Virus record (IMG/VR): IMGVR_UViG_3300009181_003202
Location: 1-38,145 of that record
Source of the DNA: a virus
DNA: 38,145 nt
Reading direction: 5' to 3' (one strand)
Positions 9,620-17,586 of this stretch are shown one piece after another; the first letter of the stretch is position 1, and each line of letters opens with the position of its first letter. The translations under genes were made by a program, and so were the position numbers. The notes under the pieces are model-generated. The model ran no database searches. It was not told the origin of the DNA and saw only the letters and a program-made list of their open reading frames with translations.

Positions 9620-10068
9620 ACCAACGAGATCAAGCACTAACGGAACAACGTTCTAGAATCATGGGCCAAGCAGAACGTAAAATCTGGGTCACATTCCGCA
9701 AAGAAGGAATACATTGCTATCCTGCGGCTGCCACTGATCCTGCTCTGGCCACCGGTGACGAGTATGATGTGAGTTTCCTTGGCTCACCACATCGTCACAT
9801 ATTCCACTTTAGAGTATGGATTGATGTGTTACACAACGATAGAGACATTGAGTTTATCCAGTTCAAACGCTGGTTAGAAAATTTGTACAAGGACGGCATC
9901 CTACAACTTGATCACAAGAGTTGTGAAATGATGGCCGATGACTTGTACGCAGAAATTGCTGGTCGATATCCTGACCGTGCAGTGTGGATTGAGGTAGCCG
10001 AAGACGGTGAGAACGGTGCCTTGATCAAGTATGAACTTTCTCGCCCTAGTCTGTCAATTAAAATTTAA
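9616..10068 (+). CDS. Possible T-fold (QueD-like) protein in the dpdA unit
   Basis: The 150-residue protein overlaps the previous gene by ATGA. The order of elements recalls QueD/6-pyruvoyl-tetrahydropterin synthase: a His cluster followed by a beta strand (SPHRHIFHFRVWIDV), an acidic EFIQFKRWLENLY helix, LDHKSCEMMADDLYAEI where QueD has LDHxxLN...PTxExLA, and a final strand with glutamates (VWIEVAEDGENGALIKYE). It lacks the CxxxHGH zinc/cysteine motif of the true QueD at 14257, so it would not do the same reaction. It may be a catalytically altered paralogue acting on the deazaguanine base, or unrelated. The assignment is by eye and tentative. Confidence 0.4.
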   Translation: MNQRDQALTEQRSRIMGQAERKIWVTFRKEGIHCYPAAATDPALATGDEYDVSFLGSPHRHIFHFRVWIDVLHNDRDIEFIQFKRWLENLYKDGILQLDHKSCEMMADDLYAEIAGRYPDRAVWIEVAEDGENGALIKYELSRPSLSIKI

Positions 10069-10077
10069 GGAAATCAA

Positions 10078-10302
10078 ATGGCCAAGCCATCACTCAAATC
10101 CAACCCACGTGTCGCTGAGATCTTTAATGATCTAGAAGTGTTCCTGGAGTTCTGTCAGGACTATGGGTATCGTTACAACGAGTCGGACCTGTATAACTTC
10201 AAGAGTTATGCATGGCAACAGTTCAACAAGTGGCATGCGGGCAAAAACGCCAAGAACATGTGGAACGAAGACTCACGTCGCTTTGCAGGATTTCGCCTAT
10301 GA
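10078..10302 (+). CDS. Small conserved phage protein, unknown function
   Basis: The 74-residue basic/aromatic protein (DLEVFLEFCQDYGYRYNESDLYNFKSYAWQQFNKW) follows a clear RBS (TAAGGAAATCAA) 9 bases after the preceding stop. It appears to be one helical domain with no membrane segment or catalytic motif. Its TGA overlaps the ATG of the glycosyltransferase, so translation is likely coupled. I do not assign a function. Confidence 0.6.
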   Translation: MAKPSLKSNPRVAEIFNDLEVFLEFCQDYGYRYNESDLYNFKSYAWQQFNKWHAGKNAKNMWNEDSRRFAGFRL

Positions 10303-11501
10303 GGAAACTGTACTACATGGGCTTGGAAAGCTACGAAGCCCGTTACACACTACAATTAACAGAGTGGAACCGGCGTGTGTTTGACCGCCGAGGTCTTGAC
10401 GTCGTGTATGTTCCCGGCACTACAATCGACAACACACAAGCAATCTCAGTAGGACAAGTACTAGACGCACACGGTCGCAGTTATTTTGCCATGAGCCAGA
10501 TGATGAACTTGGTTCAGTTGATGAAGAACGGTGATGTAACTGCGGCAGATGTAATCTACTTTGAAGACATGTTCCAACCTGGCATTGAGTCGTTGCCTTA
10601 TATCATGGATCAGATTCCTGCAGAACAACGCCCGCAGGTATGGGTACGCTGTTTGGCACAGGCCATTGATCCTGATGACTTTGTGCATGTCTGGGGCATG
10701 GCAGGATGGATGAGCACATATGAAAAAATGGTCAATCACTTTGTTACAGGGGTTCTTGCTACCAATGAAGAGATGGTCGCACACATGCGCATTGCTGGGT
10801 GGACTGCTCCGATCTACAACATTTCCGGCCTTGCATTTGGAAAAGCAGAAGTTCTTGAACGCATTGGCGGCACAGAGAACATCAAATCGTTTGATAGCCG
10901 TCCCCGGAGGGTGGGTTTTGCAGCTCGATTCGATCAAGAGAAGCAACCTGGCTTCTTTATGGATCTTATTGAAATGTATGGCGAACTCACCAGCGAGCCA
11001 TGTGAGTTTGCAATATACAGTGGCGGACCTTTGCGATCCAACAATCCTGAGTTTGTGGAAAGAGCACGTCGTATGGAGGCAGAAGGCAAGCTCAAAATCT
11101 ACGATAACATAAGCAAGAATGAATACTACGCCCATCTTAATGATACTCGTGTTCTCTTTAATTGTGCTTTGCAAGATTGGGTCAGCAACACTGTCAGTGA
11201 GGCTGATACTCTGGGTTGTAATGTGCTTTACCCTGCTTATCGCAGTTTCCCCGAAACCTTTGCTAATGACCCTAACCGGCTTTATGTACCCTGGAGCATA
11301 GACGATGCCTATCACAAAATGCGTAATCTTTTGCAGACTCCTCATCACAACATGGGCCTTATTAGTGATTGGAATAATGGGACTGTTGATCGGGTTATTG
11401 ATATTATTACCGGTCAGGGTACTCAGTGGGATCGTTCGGGCACTCGCTACCGGGATCATGTACCGCATGAAAAATACCAAGTTGTAAAGATTGAAAAATG
11501 A
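10299..11501 (+). CDS. Glycosyltransferase, GT-B / GT4-like
   Basis: A 400-residue protein. I chose the ATG at 10299, which overlaps the preceding stop as ATGA; a longer upstream frame exists but lies entirely inside the previous gene. The C-terminal half has GT-B features: RVGFAARFDQEKQPGFFMDLIE (a typical start of the nucleotide-sugar domain), CEFAIYSGG, then KNEYYAHLNDTRVLFNCALQDWVSNTVSEADTLGCNVLYP, matching the GT4 E-x7-E-like donor region with 'SEADTLG'. It probably transfers a sugar from an NDP-sugar made by the cluster that follows. The acceptor (DNA base, virion protein or cell glycan) is unknown. It heads a series of overlapping sugar genes. Confidence 0.7.
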   Translation: MRKLYYMGLESYEARYTLQLTEWNRRVFDRRGLDVVYVPGTTIDNTQAISVGQVLDAHGRSYFAMSQMMNLVQLMKNGDVTAADVIYFEDMFQPGIESLPYIMDQIPAEQRPQVWVRCLAQAIDPDDFVHVWGMAGWMSTYEKMVNHFVTGVLATNEEMVAHMRIAGWTAPIYNISGLAFGKAEVLERIGGTENIKSFDSRPRRVGFAARFDQEKQPGFFMDLIEMYGELTSEPCEFAIYSGGPLRSNNPEFVERARRMEAEGKLKIYDNISKNEYYAHLNDTRVLFNCALQDWVSNTVSEADTLGCNVLYPAYRSFPETFANDPNRLYVPWSIDDAYHKMRNLLQTPHHNMGLISDWNNGTVDRVIDIITGQGTQWDRSGTRYRDHVPHEKYQVVKIEK

Positions 11502-12445
11502 TTGTAGTAACCGGTGCCGCAGGATACATTGGCGGACAAATCGCATTGAAACTAGCCGATGCAGGTCAACAGGTACTTGGCATTGATCTTAGACTTCCGC
11601 ATAGTGGACTAACTTCGGCATTCGCAGACTTTGTGCAAGGCGACTTTGCCGACGAAACAGCATTGAGCAAGATAATCGAAGCACAACCTGGCGCTATCAT
11701 TCATTGTGCTGGCACAAGTTTAGTGGGCCCTAGCGTAATGCATCCATCTGATTACTACAAAAATAATGTGGCCAAGACCATGGCCTTGTTGGATATTGTG
11801 CGTCATGCTTTACCTCGAACTAGATTTATATTCAGTTCTTCGGCGGCTGTGTACGGTGAACCTATTATGAATCCGTGTCACGAAGTAGATCCATGTGAGC
11901 CAATCTCTCCGTATGGGGAAAGTAAACGCATGGTGGAACAAATCCTAGAGAGTTATCACAAGGCTTACGGATTAGACTATGTGGCATTCCGTTACTTCAA
12001 TGCCTGTGGTGCTGATCCAAAAGGTAGACATGGACAAGAGGCAGGTGCCACACACCTGATTGCTCGATATTTAGAAGCCACACGAGATGACGGCAACTTT
12101 AACGTATACGGCGACAATTATCCCACAGACGATGGTACATGTGTGCGTGACTATGTACACGTGGATGACATTGCTAATGCACATATTTTGGCGTTGAACC
12201 CCACAATCAAATCTGGTGTGTATAATCTTGCGGGCGGCGAAGGAACCAGTGTCAAACAAATAATGGAACAAGCCAGAACTATTGTTGGCAAGATGCCTTA
12301 TGTTAGTGTAGGTCCTAACCGTGCTGGAGACCCTGCCATGCTCACTGCCAGTTCGGAAAAGTTTGACCGTGCAATTGGTATGCCATGGCGCAGTTACAAT
12401 CTAACCGATGTGCTTCGTCACACATGGTCTTGGTATGTTCGATAA
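11498..12445 (+). CDS. NAD-dependent UDP-glucose 4-epimerase-like enzyme (GalE family)
   Basis: An extended SDR of 315 residues, close to the usual 310-340. It has the Rossmann motif TGAAGYIG at the N-terminus, SSSAAVYG with the catalytic Ser/Thr region, YGESKRMVEQ supplying the YxxxK pair, and FRYFNACGADPKGRHGQ, which is characteristic of GalE. DYVHVDDIANAHILAL and YNLAGGEGTSVKQIM complete the pattern. It probably interconverts UDP-Glc/UDP-Gal or related NDP-sugars in the host cytoplasm. It overlaps the glycosyltransferase by ATGA. All key residues are present, so it should be active. Confidence 0.85.
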   Translation: MIVVTGAAGYIGGQIALKLADAGQQVLGIDLRLPHSGLTSAFADFVQGDFADETALSKIIEAQPGAIIHCAGTSLVGPSVMHPSDYYKNNVAKTMALLDIVRHALPRTRFIFSSSAAVYGEPIMNPCHEVDPCEPISPYGESKRMVEQILESYHKAYGLDYVAFRYFNACGADPKGRHGQEAGATHLIARYLEATRDDGNFNVYGDNYPTDDGTCVRDYVHVDDIANAHILALNPTIKSGVYNLAGGEGTSVKQIMEQARTIVGKMPYVSVGPNRAGDPAMLTASSEKFDRAIGMPWRSYNLTDVLRHTWSWYVR

Positions 12446-13031
12446 GATTTTAAAGTTCGAACAAGAACTAGCAGAGTTTACAGGAGCACCATATGCTGTC
12501 ATGACCGATTGTTGTACACACGCAATCGAATTGTGCTTGCGGTACGATCAGGTTCAGGAATGTGAGTTTACTCCTTACACTTACCTAAGTATTCCCATGC
12601 TCATGCACAAGTTAGGCATCCAATATCAGTATTCGGATCATGCTTGGCAACGTTGGGTGGGTGAGTATCCTTTTGTAAACACAAGAATTTGGGACAGTGC
12701 AAGACGGTTAGAACGTAACATGTATCGTGCTGGAATCATGCAATGTTTGAGTTTTGGGCATGACAAGCCTTTACATGTAGGTCGTGGTGGTGCTATAATA
12801 CTAGATGACAAGACAGCATATGATGCAATAATTCGCATGAGGTATGATGGTCGCGATCTAAATATCTCACCCTGGATCGCACAACAAGAATTTCGAGTCG
12901 GATATCACTATAAACCCACACCAGAAGAAGCCATGCGTGGTTTGGTGTTGCTGGAAGGTATTAAAGAACATTGTCCTGAACCTCGACATGTTGATTATGC
13001 AGATTTAAGAACTATCACTATCAAGGAATAA
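12435..13031 (+). CDS. Half-length DegT/DnrJ/EryC1-type aminotransferase-like protein
   Basis: The start at 12435 overlaps galE by 11 bases and gives 198 residues; DegT-family sugar aminotransferases usually have about 370. Family marks are ELAEFTGAPYAVMTDCCTHAIELCL (PLP phosphate-binding start), TPYTYLSIPMLMHKLG, and SFGHDKPLHVGRGGAIILDD, where the Lys of HDKPL lies at the PLP Schiff-base position. The central segment between the aspartate region and this lysine is compressed and the small C-terminal domain is missing. It may be an active minimal enzyme, a dimer partner, or a binding protein. No frameshift is evident: the frame is intact and followed immediately by folE. Confidence 0.65.
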   Translation: MFDKILKFEQELAEFTGAPYAVMTDCCTHAIELCLRYDQVQECEFTPYTYLSIPMLMHKLGIQYQYSDHAWQRWVGEYPFVNTRIWDSARRLERNMYRAGIMQCLSFGHDKPLHVGRGGAIILDDKTAYDAIIRMRYDGRDLNISPWIAQQEFRVGYHYKPTPEEAMRGLVLLEGIKEHCPEPRHVDYADLRTITIKE

Positions 13032-13032
13032 C

Positions 13033-13770
13033 ATGACAGAACCAGTATCAGTAAATAACATTGATGACAAAGGCTACCAAGAAGCATATCTAGCAGATGC
13101 TATTCGTTTCAAGATGAAACGTGACAACAAACGTTTCTGGGCCGGGGACAACATCAGTGACTACGTGGATGAACAAACCAAAGTGCAACTGATCAACGAA
13201 GCCACTGTGGCATTTGAACGAGTGTTAGACACATTATTGATTGATAGAGAAAATGACCCAAACTCACAAGGTACGGCTCGCCGGTTGGCAAAGATGTACT
13301 TCAACGAAATTATGGCTGGTAGGTATGAGGAATCGCCTAATGCAACGGCTTTCCCAAATGACACAGCAGGAGCATACGAAGGTATGTTGGTGGTGCGTAG
13401 CGAGCTTAAGAGCATGTGTAGCCACCATCATCAACCTGTTACGGGTGTTGCTTATATTGGAATCATTGCTGGCGCCAAACTCATTGGTCTTTCGAAGTAC
13501 ACCAGGATCGCACAATGGTGTGCCCGACGCGGAACTCTTCAAGAAGAGCTCTGCATGGACATCGCTCGTGAGATCGAGTTCGCAACTGGATCCCGAGATG
13601 TTGCCGTTTATATTCAGGCTACCCACGGATGTTGCGAGAATCGTGGTATTATGGCTCACAGTAGTCTTACCCAAACTACCGTACTCCATGGAGCATTTAA
13701 AACAGACCAAAGTGTGAAGAAGGAATTCTTTGACAATATCAAACTACAACAGGACTTTGCACCACGATGA
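13033..13770 (+). CDS. folE: GTP cyclohydrolase I (FolE)
   Basis: Converts GTP to 7,8-dihydroneopterin triphosphate, the first step toward 7-deazaguanines. The 245-residue protein has an 80-residue N-terminal extension before the conserved core. The core shows CSHHHQPVTGVAYIG (about 129; zinc Cys and His as in CEHHLLP), GLSKYTRIAQWCARRGTLQEEL (compare GLSKIARIVDxFARRxQxQExL), and HGCCENRGI carrying the second zinc Cys. It starts one base after the aminotransferase stop with RBS AAGGA and ends in an ATGA overlap with the HIT gene. Phages with DpdA often encode it. Confidence 0.93.
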   Translation: MTEPVSVNNIDDKGYQEAYLADAIRFKMKRDNKRFWAGDNISDYVDEQTKVQLINEATVAFERVLDTLLIDRENDPNSQGTARRLAKMYFNEIMAGRYEESPNATAFPNDTAGAYEGMLVVRSELKSMCSHHHQPVTGVAYIGIIAGAKLIGLSKYTRIAQWCARRGTLQEELCMDIAREIEFATGSRDVAVYIQATHGCCENRGIMAHSSLTQTTVLHGAFKTDQSVKKEFFDNIKLQQDFAPR

Positions 13771-14171
13771 TTAGTTATGCAACCTTAAAAGCCGCCCAGG
13801 ATGGCAAAGTAGCACCTTGGACTAATACGGTACCTGAAATGAGCAACACTCATATCGCTGTGTTTCGTGATGCTTATCCTGTGGCAGAAGGTCACCTGTT
13901 GTTTGTGCCACGTGCCAACACTGACGAATCTATTGTGGTGGCCATGGGCATGGCTTTGCTGACTGGTCGTCAAATGGTGCAGAACAATCAATGCGATGCG
14001 TTCAACATTGGTTTGAATGCAGGAGTAGCCGCAGGACAGACAGTGATGTACCCACACGTACACTTGATACCAAGAATGCACGGAGACACTGCTGATCCTG
14101 TTGGTGGTGTACGAGGTGTCATACCCGGACAGGCCAACTACAAAACTGACACCTATCAACAACCTGAATAG
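13767..14171 (+). CDS. HIT-family hydrolase-like protein
   Basis: The 134-residue protein, coupled to folE by ATGA, shows the HIT pattern: HIAVFRDAYPVAEGHLLFVPR near the start, FNIGLNAGVAAGQTV in the middle, and the histidine triad region as YPHVHLIPR. Compared with Fhit-type HVHVHVLPR the first His is Tyr, while the middle (nucleophile) and last His remain. HIT enzymes hydrolyse or transfer nucleotidyl groups. Here it could clean up a nucleotide by-product of the folE pathway or of sugar-nucleotide synthesis, both only inference. The stop codon lies in the 5' arm of the next hairpin. Confidence 0.8.
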   Translation: MISYATLKAAQDGKVAPWTNTVPEMSNTHIAVFRDAYPVAEGHLLFVPRANTDESIVVAMGMALLTGRQMVQNNQCDAFNIGLNAGVAAGQTVMYPHVHLIPRMHGDTADPVGGVRGVIPGQANYKTDTYQQPE

Positions 14172-14186
14172 ATAATAAATATTCAG
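14164..14186 (+). promoter_or_regulatory. Hairpin with late promoter AATAAATA after the HIT gene
   Basis: CTGAATA (14164-14170) and TATTCAG (14180-14186) form a perfect 7-bp inverted repeat around a 9-nt loop. AATAAATA (14174-14181) fits the NATAAATA late-promoter pattern and lies across the loop and 3' arm. It precedes queD by about 75 nt and does not itself cover an RBS. Confidence 0.5.
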
Positions 14187-14208
14187 CGGTCTTGGACATC
14201 ATTCCCGC

Positions 14209-14257
14209 TTTACAAACTCTGCTGTCTATGCTATAATTTAACATAGGAGAAACAGCA
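14209..14257 (+). promoter_or_regulatory. queD sigma-70 promoter inside an RBS/start-masking hairpin
   Basis: TTTACA (14209-14214), a 17-bp spacer and TATAAT (14232-14237). TGCTGT+CTATG (14220-14230) is complementary to CATAG (14242-14246) and ACAGCA (14252-14257), with GAGAA bulged. The -10 box is in the loop and the 3' arm includes part of the AGGAGA RBS and the A of the queD ATG. RNA starting near 14244 would lack the 5' arm. Confidence 0.65.
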
Positions 14258-14763
14258 TGACAACATCAAATCCCGTAGTTTACAAGTACACCAGTACCAA
14301 AGAGTACCACGACGCATTTCCATGTGCGTACAGACAGTGGAGGAGCGATAGCCATTGTAATTTGATACATGGATATTCATTTAGCATGAAGTTCTATTTC
14401 GGAACTAACGAACTGGATGTGCGTAACTGGGCCGCCGACTACGGTGGACTCAAAGAACTAAAGAAGACCTTAGAAGACCAATTTGACCATACACTTATTG
14501 TGGCACAGGATGATCCAGAGATGGAAACATTCAAGTTACTACAAGAGCGGAATATGGCCAAGGTTGTAGTACTACCCCGTCTAGGTTGCGAAGGACTCAG
14601 CGACATGCTATACAAGTATGTTAATGGTGTTTACATTCCAGAGATGTGGGGGCCAGGCGAAGCGGCTCGTTTATGGTGTTATCGTGTGGAAGTACGTGAG
14701 ACACAGGCCAACATGGCGTTCCGTGAAGGACATCGTGAATGGAATGAGGACTTGTTTGTTTGA
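14257..14763 (+). CDS. queD: 6-carboxy-5,6,7,8-tetrahydropterin synthase (QueD)
   Basis: Converts dihydroneopterin triphosphate to 6-carboxytetrahydropterin, the second step of 7-deazaguanine synthesis. The 168-residue T-fold protein has SHCNLIHGYSFSMKFYF (about 32-48; the CxxxHGH-type motif with catalytic Cys and zinc His, here with Tyr for the last His), an acidic linker, DQFDHTLIV (compare LDHxxLN) and VEVRETQANMA with the substrate-binding Glu. It is a little longer than the usual 120-140 residues. It has its own promoter within a hairpin and lies downstream of folE. Confidence 0.85.
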   Translation: MTTSNPVVYKYTSTKEYHDAFPCAYRQWRSDSHCNLIHGYSFSMKFYFGTNELDVRNWAADYGGLKELKKTLEDQFDHTLIVAQDDPEMETFKLLQERNMAKVVVLPRLGCEGLSDMLYKYVNGVYIPEMWGPGEAARLWCYRVEVRETQANMAFREGHREWNEDLFV

Positions 14764-14774
14764 TTAAATATTGA

Positions 14775-16700
14775 GTGATTAAACAAACCATAAGTTTCGT
14801 ACAACCCAACTTTCAACAAGGTCCCAAAGAATTTAATGCTTACTATCTGCCTTACTCGGCAGGAGTAGTTTTAGGCTATGCTTTGGGTTTTGAACACATA
14901 AATTCAAAGTGGGAAATTGATCAGTTGATCTGGCGGAGAGATCCTATTGAGGATCTGGCCACAAAACTGGCCAAAAATAATATTGTGGCATTTAGTACCT
15001 ATGTATGGAATCATAGGTACAATTATGCATTGGCTCGTCGCATAAAAGAAATCAATCCTCGGGTAACAATAATAGTCGGCGGGCCTGAGCCAGCCATTGA
15101 AGATCCAGGCTTGTTTGAAAAGGAACCTTTCATAGATCTAGTGATCAAGATGGAAGGTGAGATTACTTTTAAACGCATACTCGAAGACTTTGACACAGAC
15201 TACACACACATACCGGGACTGTTGATCAACACGCCCACCGGATTGATCAACACCGGTGACTGTGCCAGAATTGATAATCTGGACCAAATACCTAGTCCAT
15301 ATCTTTCAGGCATGTTTGATCAAATCATCAAGGACAACCCCGAAGTGATTTGGAATGCTACACTAGAAACCAATCGTGGTTGTCCTTATCAGTGTACCTT
15401 TTGCGACTGGGGCAGTCTTACCTACAGTAAAGTGAAAAAATTTGATCTTACTAGAGTATATCACGAACTAGAATGGATTGGTGCCAACTGTGGGTTTGTT
15501 ACCATCACTGACGCTAACTTTGGCATGTTTATAGAACGCGACAATATGATTGTGGACAAGTTGATTGAAGTACAAAAGAAATATGAAAAACTAACATCGT
15601 TCTCAATGACCTGGGCCAAGAATCAAAAGAACGAAGTAGTGGACATTGTCAAGAAACTCATACACGAAAGTCCAAACTTTGGTCAAGGGCTCACGGTGAG
15701 TGTACAGAGCATGGATCATGATGTGTTGGAAAATGTCAAACGTAGAAATCTTGACCAACACAAAATTGATGAAATTTTTGATCTGTGCGATCGCAACAAC
15801 ATTCCTGTGTATACAGAACTGATACTGGGACTGCCTGGCGAAACTGTTGAATCATGGAAGGGAGCATTTTGGAAAATTTTCCGCGCTGGCAATCACACTG
15901 GCATCAATATCTTGCAGGCACAGTTGTTGGAAAATGCCGAAATGAATCTATTACAAAAACGCTTGTGGCAGTTAGAGGCTGTGCCAGTACACGATTACAT
16001 GAGCGGCAGTTACAATGATGCGGAGTTGAGCGAGTGTGTGGATGTGGTTATCAGTACCAAGGACATTTCTAAACAACAGATGCTAGACACACTGGTTTGG
16101 AACAGTTTTATCCAGACATTTCACATCAATGGTCTGACCACGTACATTGCCAGATATTTGGAAAAAGCACATCAAATTGATTATAGCGAATTCTATGATA
16201 ATTTATATGTCTGGGTTCAGCACGATCCTTGGTTTCAAACACAGTTCAATGACACACGAAATTACTTTGCAAACTGGGCAAGCCACGGCTCTATTAGTCA
16301 TCCGCCAATTGGCAACGTCCAGGTATTTGGATGGAATTTAGTGCATCGCACTACTCTATACATACAACAACAAGATCGCCTAAATTATGTGTTTGATTTG
16401 GTTGACACCTTTGTAAAAAATCATTATAATATCAACAAAGACATATTAGATCAACTCATGCAGTTTCAAAGAAATTACGTGGTTGACTATCGCAATCTTA
16501 AATACCTGCCTATACAGCAAAATTTTGATTATGATTTTCTTGGCTATATTCAAGACAACACTCAACTTGAAAAACCATGTATGTGTGTTTTTGAAAGCAC
16601 AGAGGATCATAATATGAGCCTAGAACATTTTCTTGAAAATATGTATTTTGCCAGGAAAAGAAATTTTGGAAAAACAAACATCACTCGAAGTTATGAATAA
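14775..16700 (+). CDS. B12-binding-type radical SAM protein
   Basis: The 641-residue protein starts with GTG at 14775, the first possible start after an in-frame stop, and has no good RBS. The N-terminal 150 residues resemble a cobalamin-binding domain (VGGPEPAIEDPGLFEKEPFIDLVIKMEGE). The radical SAM site is NRGCPYQCTFCDWG (about residues 202-209), a canonical CxxxCxxC with the aromatic before the last Cys. Downstream are VSVQSMDHDVLENVKRRN and ELILGLPGETVESW, both typical of the B12-radical SAM barrel. Such enzymes do methylations or C-C chemistry, and the position among sugar genes suggests NDP-sugar or glycan tailoring. Substrate unknown. A second relative lies at 28549. Confidence 0.8.
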   Translation: MIKQTISFVQPNFQQGPKEFNAYYLPYSAGVVLGYALGFEHINSKWEIDQLIWRRDPIEDLATKLAKNNIVAFSTYVWNHRYNYALARRIKEINPRVTIIVGGPEPAIEDPGLFEKEPFIDLVIKMEGEITFKRILEDFDTDYTHIPGLLINTPTGLINTGDCARIDNLDQIPSPYLSGMFDQIIKDNPEVIWNATLETNRGCPYQCTFCDWGSLTYSKVKKFDLTRVYHELEWIGANCGFVTITDANFGMFIERDNMIVDKLIEVQKKYEKLTSFSMTWAKNQKNEVVDIVKKLIHESPNFGQGLTVSVQSMDHDVLENVKRRNLDQHKIDEIFDLCDRNNIPVYTELILGLPGETVESWKGAFWKIFRAGNHTGINILQAQLLENAEMNLLQKRLWQLEAVPVHDYMSGSYNDAELSECVDVVISTKDISKQQMLDTLVWNSFIQTFHINGLTTYIARYLEKAHQIDYSEFYDNLYVWVQHDPWFQTQFNDTRNYFANWASHGSISHPPIGNVQVFGWNLVHRTTLYIQQQDRLNYVFDLVDTFVKNHYNINKDILDQLMQFQRNYVVDYRNLKYLPIQQNFDYDFLGYIQDNTQLEKPCMCVFESTEDHNMSLEHFLENMYFARKRNFGKTNITRSYE

Positions 16701-17586
16701 CACACACGAATACAGCATAGCAGTTTTACTGCCCACTCGTAGCCGGACCGATGCACTCACTGCCAGTGTGACCAGCATTGTAGATCTAGCCAATGACATT
16801 TCCCGTATACAATTGGTGTTTGGATTTGACGATGATGACAAAATAGGACTAGCACATTTTACCAAGGTGATACAACCCATGTTAGACAAGCATGGAGTAT
16901 CTTACGAAGCACAGTCTTTTAAAAGTATGGGCTATGCTGGACTCAATCGATACTACAATCATTTGGCAAAATCAACGTCGGCAGACTGGCTGTTTGTATG
17001 GAATGATGATGCTGTGATGGAAACTCAGGGATGGGACTCGGTAATTGAACAATACACAGGCGAATTCAAACTGTTAAAAGTTCACACGCACAATGACCAT
17101 CCCTACAGCATTTTTCCTATAATGCCACGAGCATGGTATGACCTAATGAATCATCTCAGCCGTCATCAAATGATCGATGCTGAACTAAGTCAACTGGCTT
17201 TCTTGCTGGATATTATGCAAGTGATTGAGATTGATGTCACACACAATCAAGTTGAGTTAACCAAAGATGCAACTGACCCTCTCAAACCCAAGGTACGTTT
17301 TGAAGGTAACCCTGCCAATCCGCATGATTTCCATAATCCTCAAACTAGTGCGCAACGCTATCAAGATTGTGATACCATTGCTGAATACATGCGTACAATT
17401 GGGTTAGATGCCACTTGGTGGGAAAGTGTCAAGAGTGGTAAAAATTACCCCTGGGAAAAATTAATTGCTCTAGATGTCAACAAACAGATGAGTCAATTTG
17501 TAATGCAACTCGACGAGCATGGGCAAGTATTGTCCTATGACAAAGACCAAAAAAGCGAAGATTTCAGGATATCCCTTGCAAAATAA
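16693..17586 (+). CDS. Glycosyltransferase family A-like protein
   Basis: The ATG at 16693 overlaps the radical SAM gene by 8 bases and gives 297 residues. The N-terminus, YSIAVLLPTRSRTDALTASVTSI, is the classic first strand of GT-A (GT2-like) enzymes. VFGFDDDDKIG and LFVWNDDAVM give the acidic nucleotide/metal-binding motifs. The C-terminal half is atypical and contains HTHNDHPYSIFPIMPRAWYD, which could form the acceptor region. Likely part of the same glycan pathway. The next gene appears to start inside its 3' end. Confidence 0.6.
   Translation: MNNTHEYSIAVLLPTRSRTDALTASVTSIVDLANDISRIQLVFGFDDDDKIGLAHFTKVIQPMLDKHGVSYEAQSFKSMGYAGLNRYYNHLAKSTSADWLFVWNDDAVMETQGWDSVIEQYTGEFKLLKVHTHNDHPYSIFPIMPRAWYDLMNHLSRHQMIDAELSQLAFLLDIMQVIEIDVTHNQVELTKDATDPLKPKVRFEGNPANPHDFHNPQTSAQRYQDCDTIAEYMRTIGLDATWWESVKSGKNYPWEKLIALDVNKQMSQFVMQLDEHGQVLSYDKDQKSEDFRISLAK

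Noticed and set aside
10461-11546. 361-codon open frame on the minus strand opposite the glycosyltransferase
   Set aside because: It is a shadow of a clearly coding + strand gene with GT-B motifs. The minus translation has low-complexity Ile/His/Cys-rich composition and no recognisable domain, and no other minus-strand gene is present.
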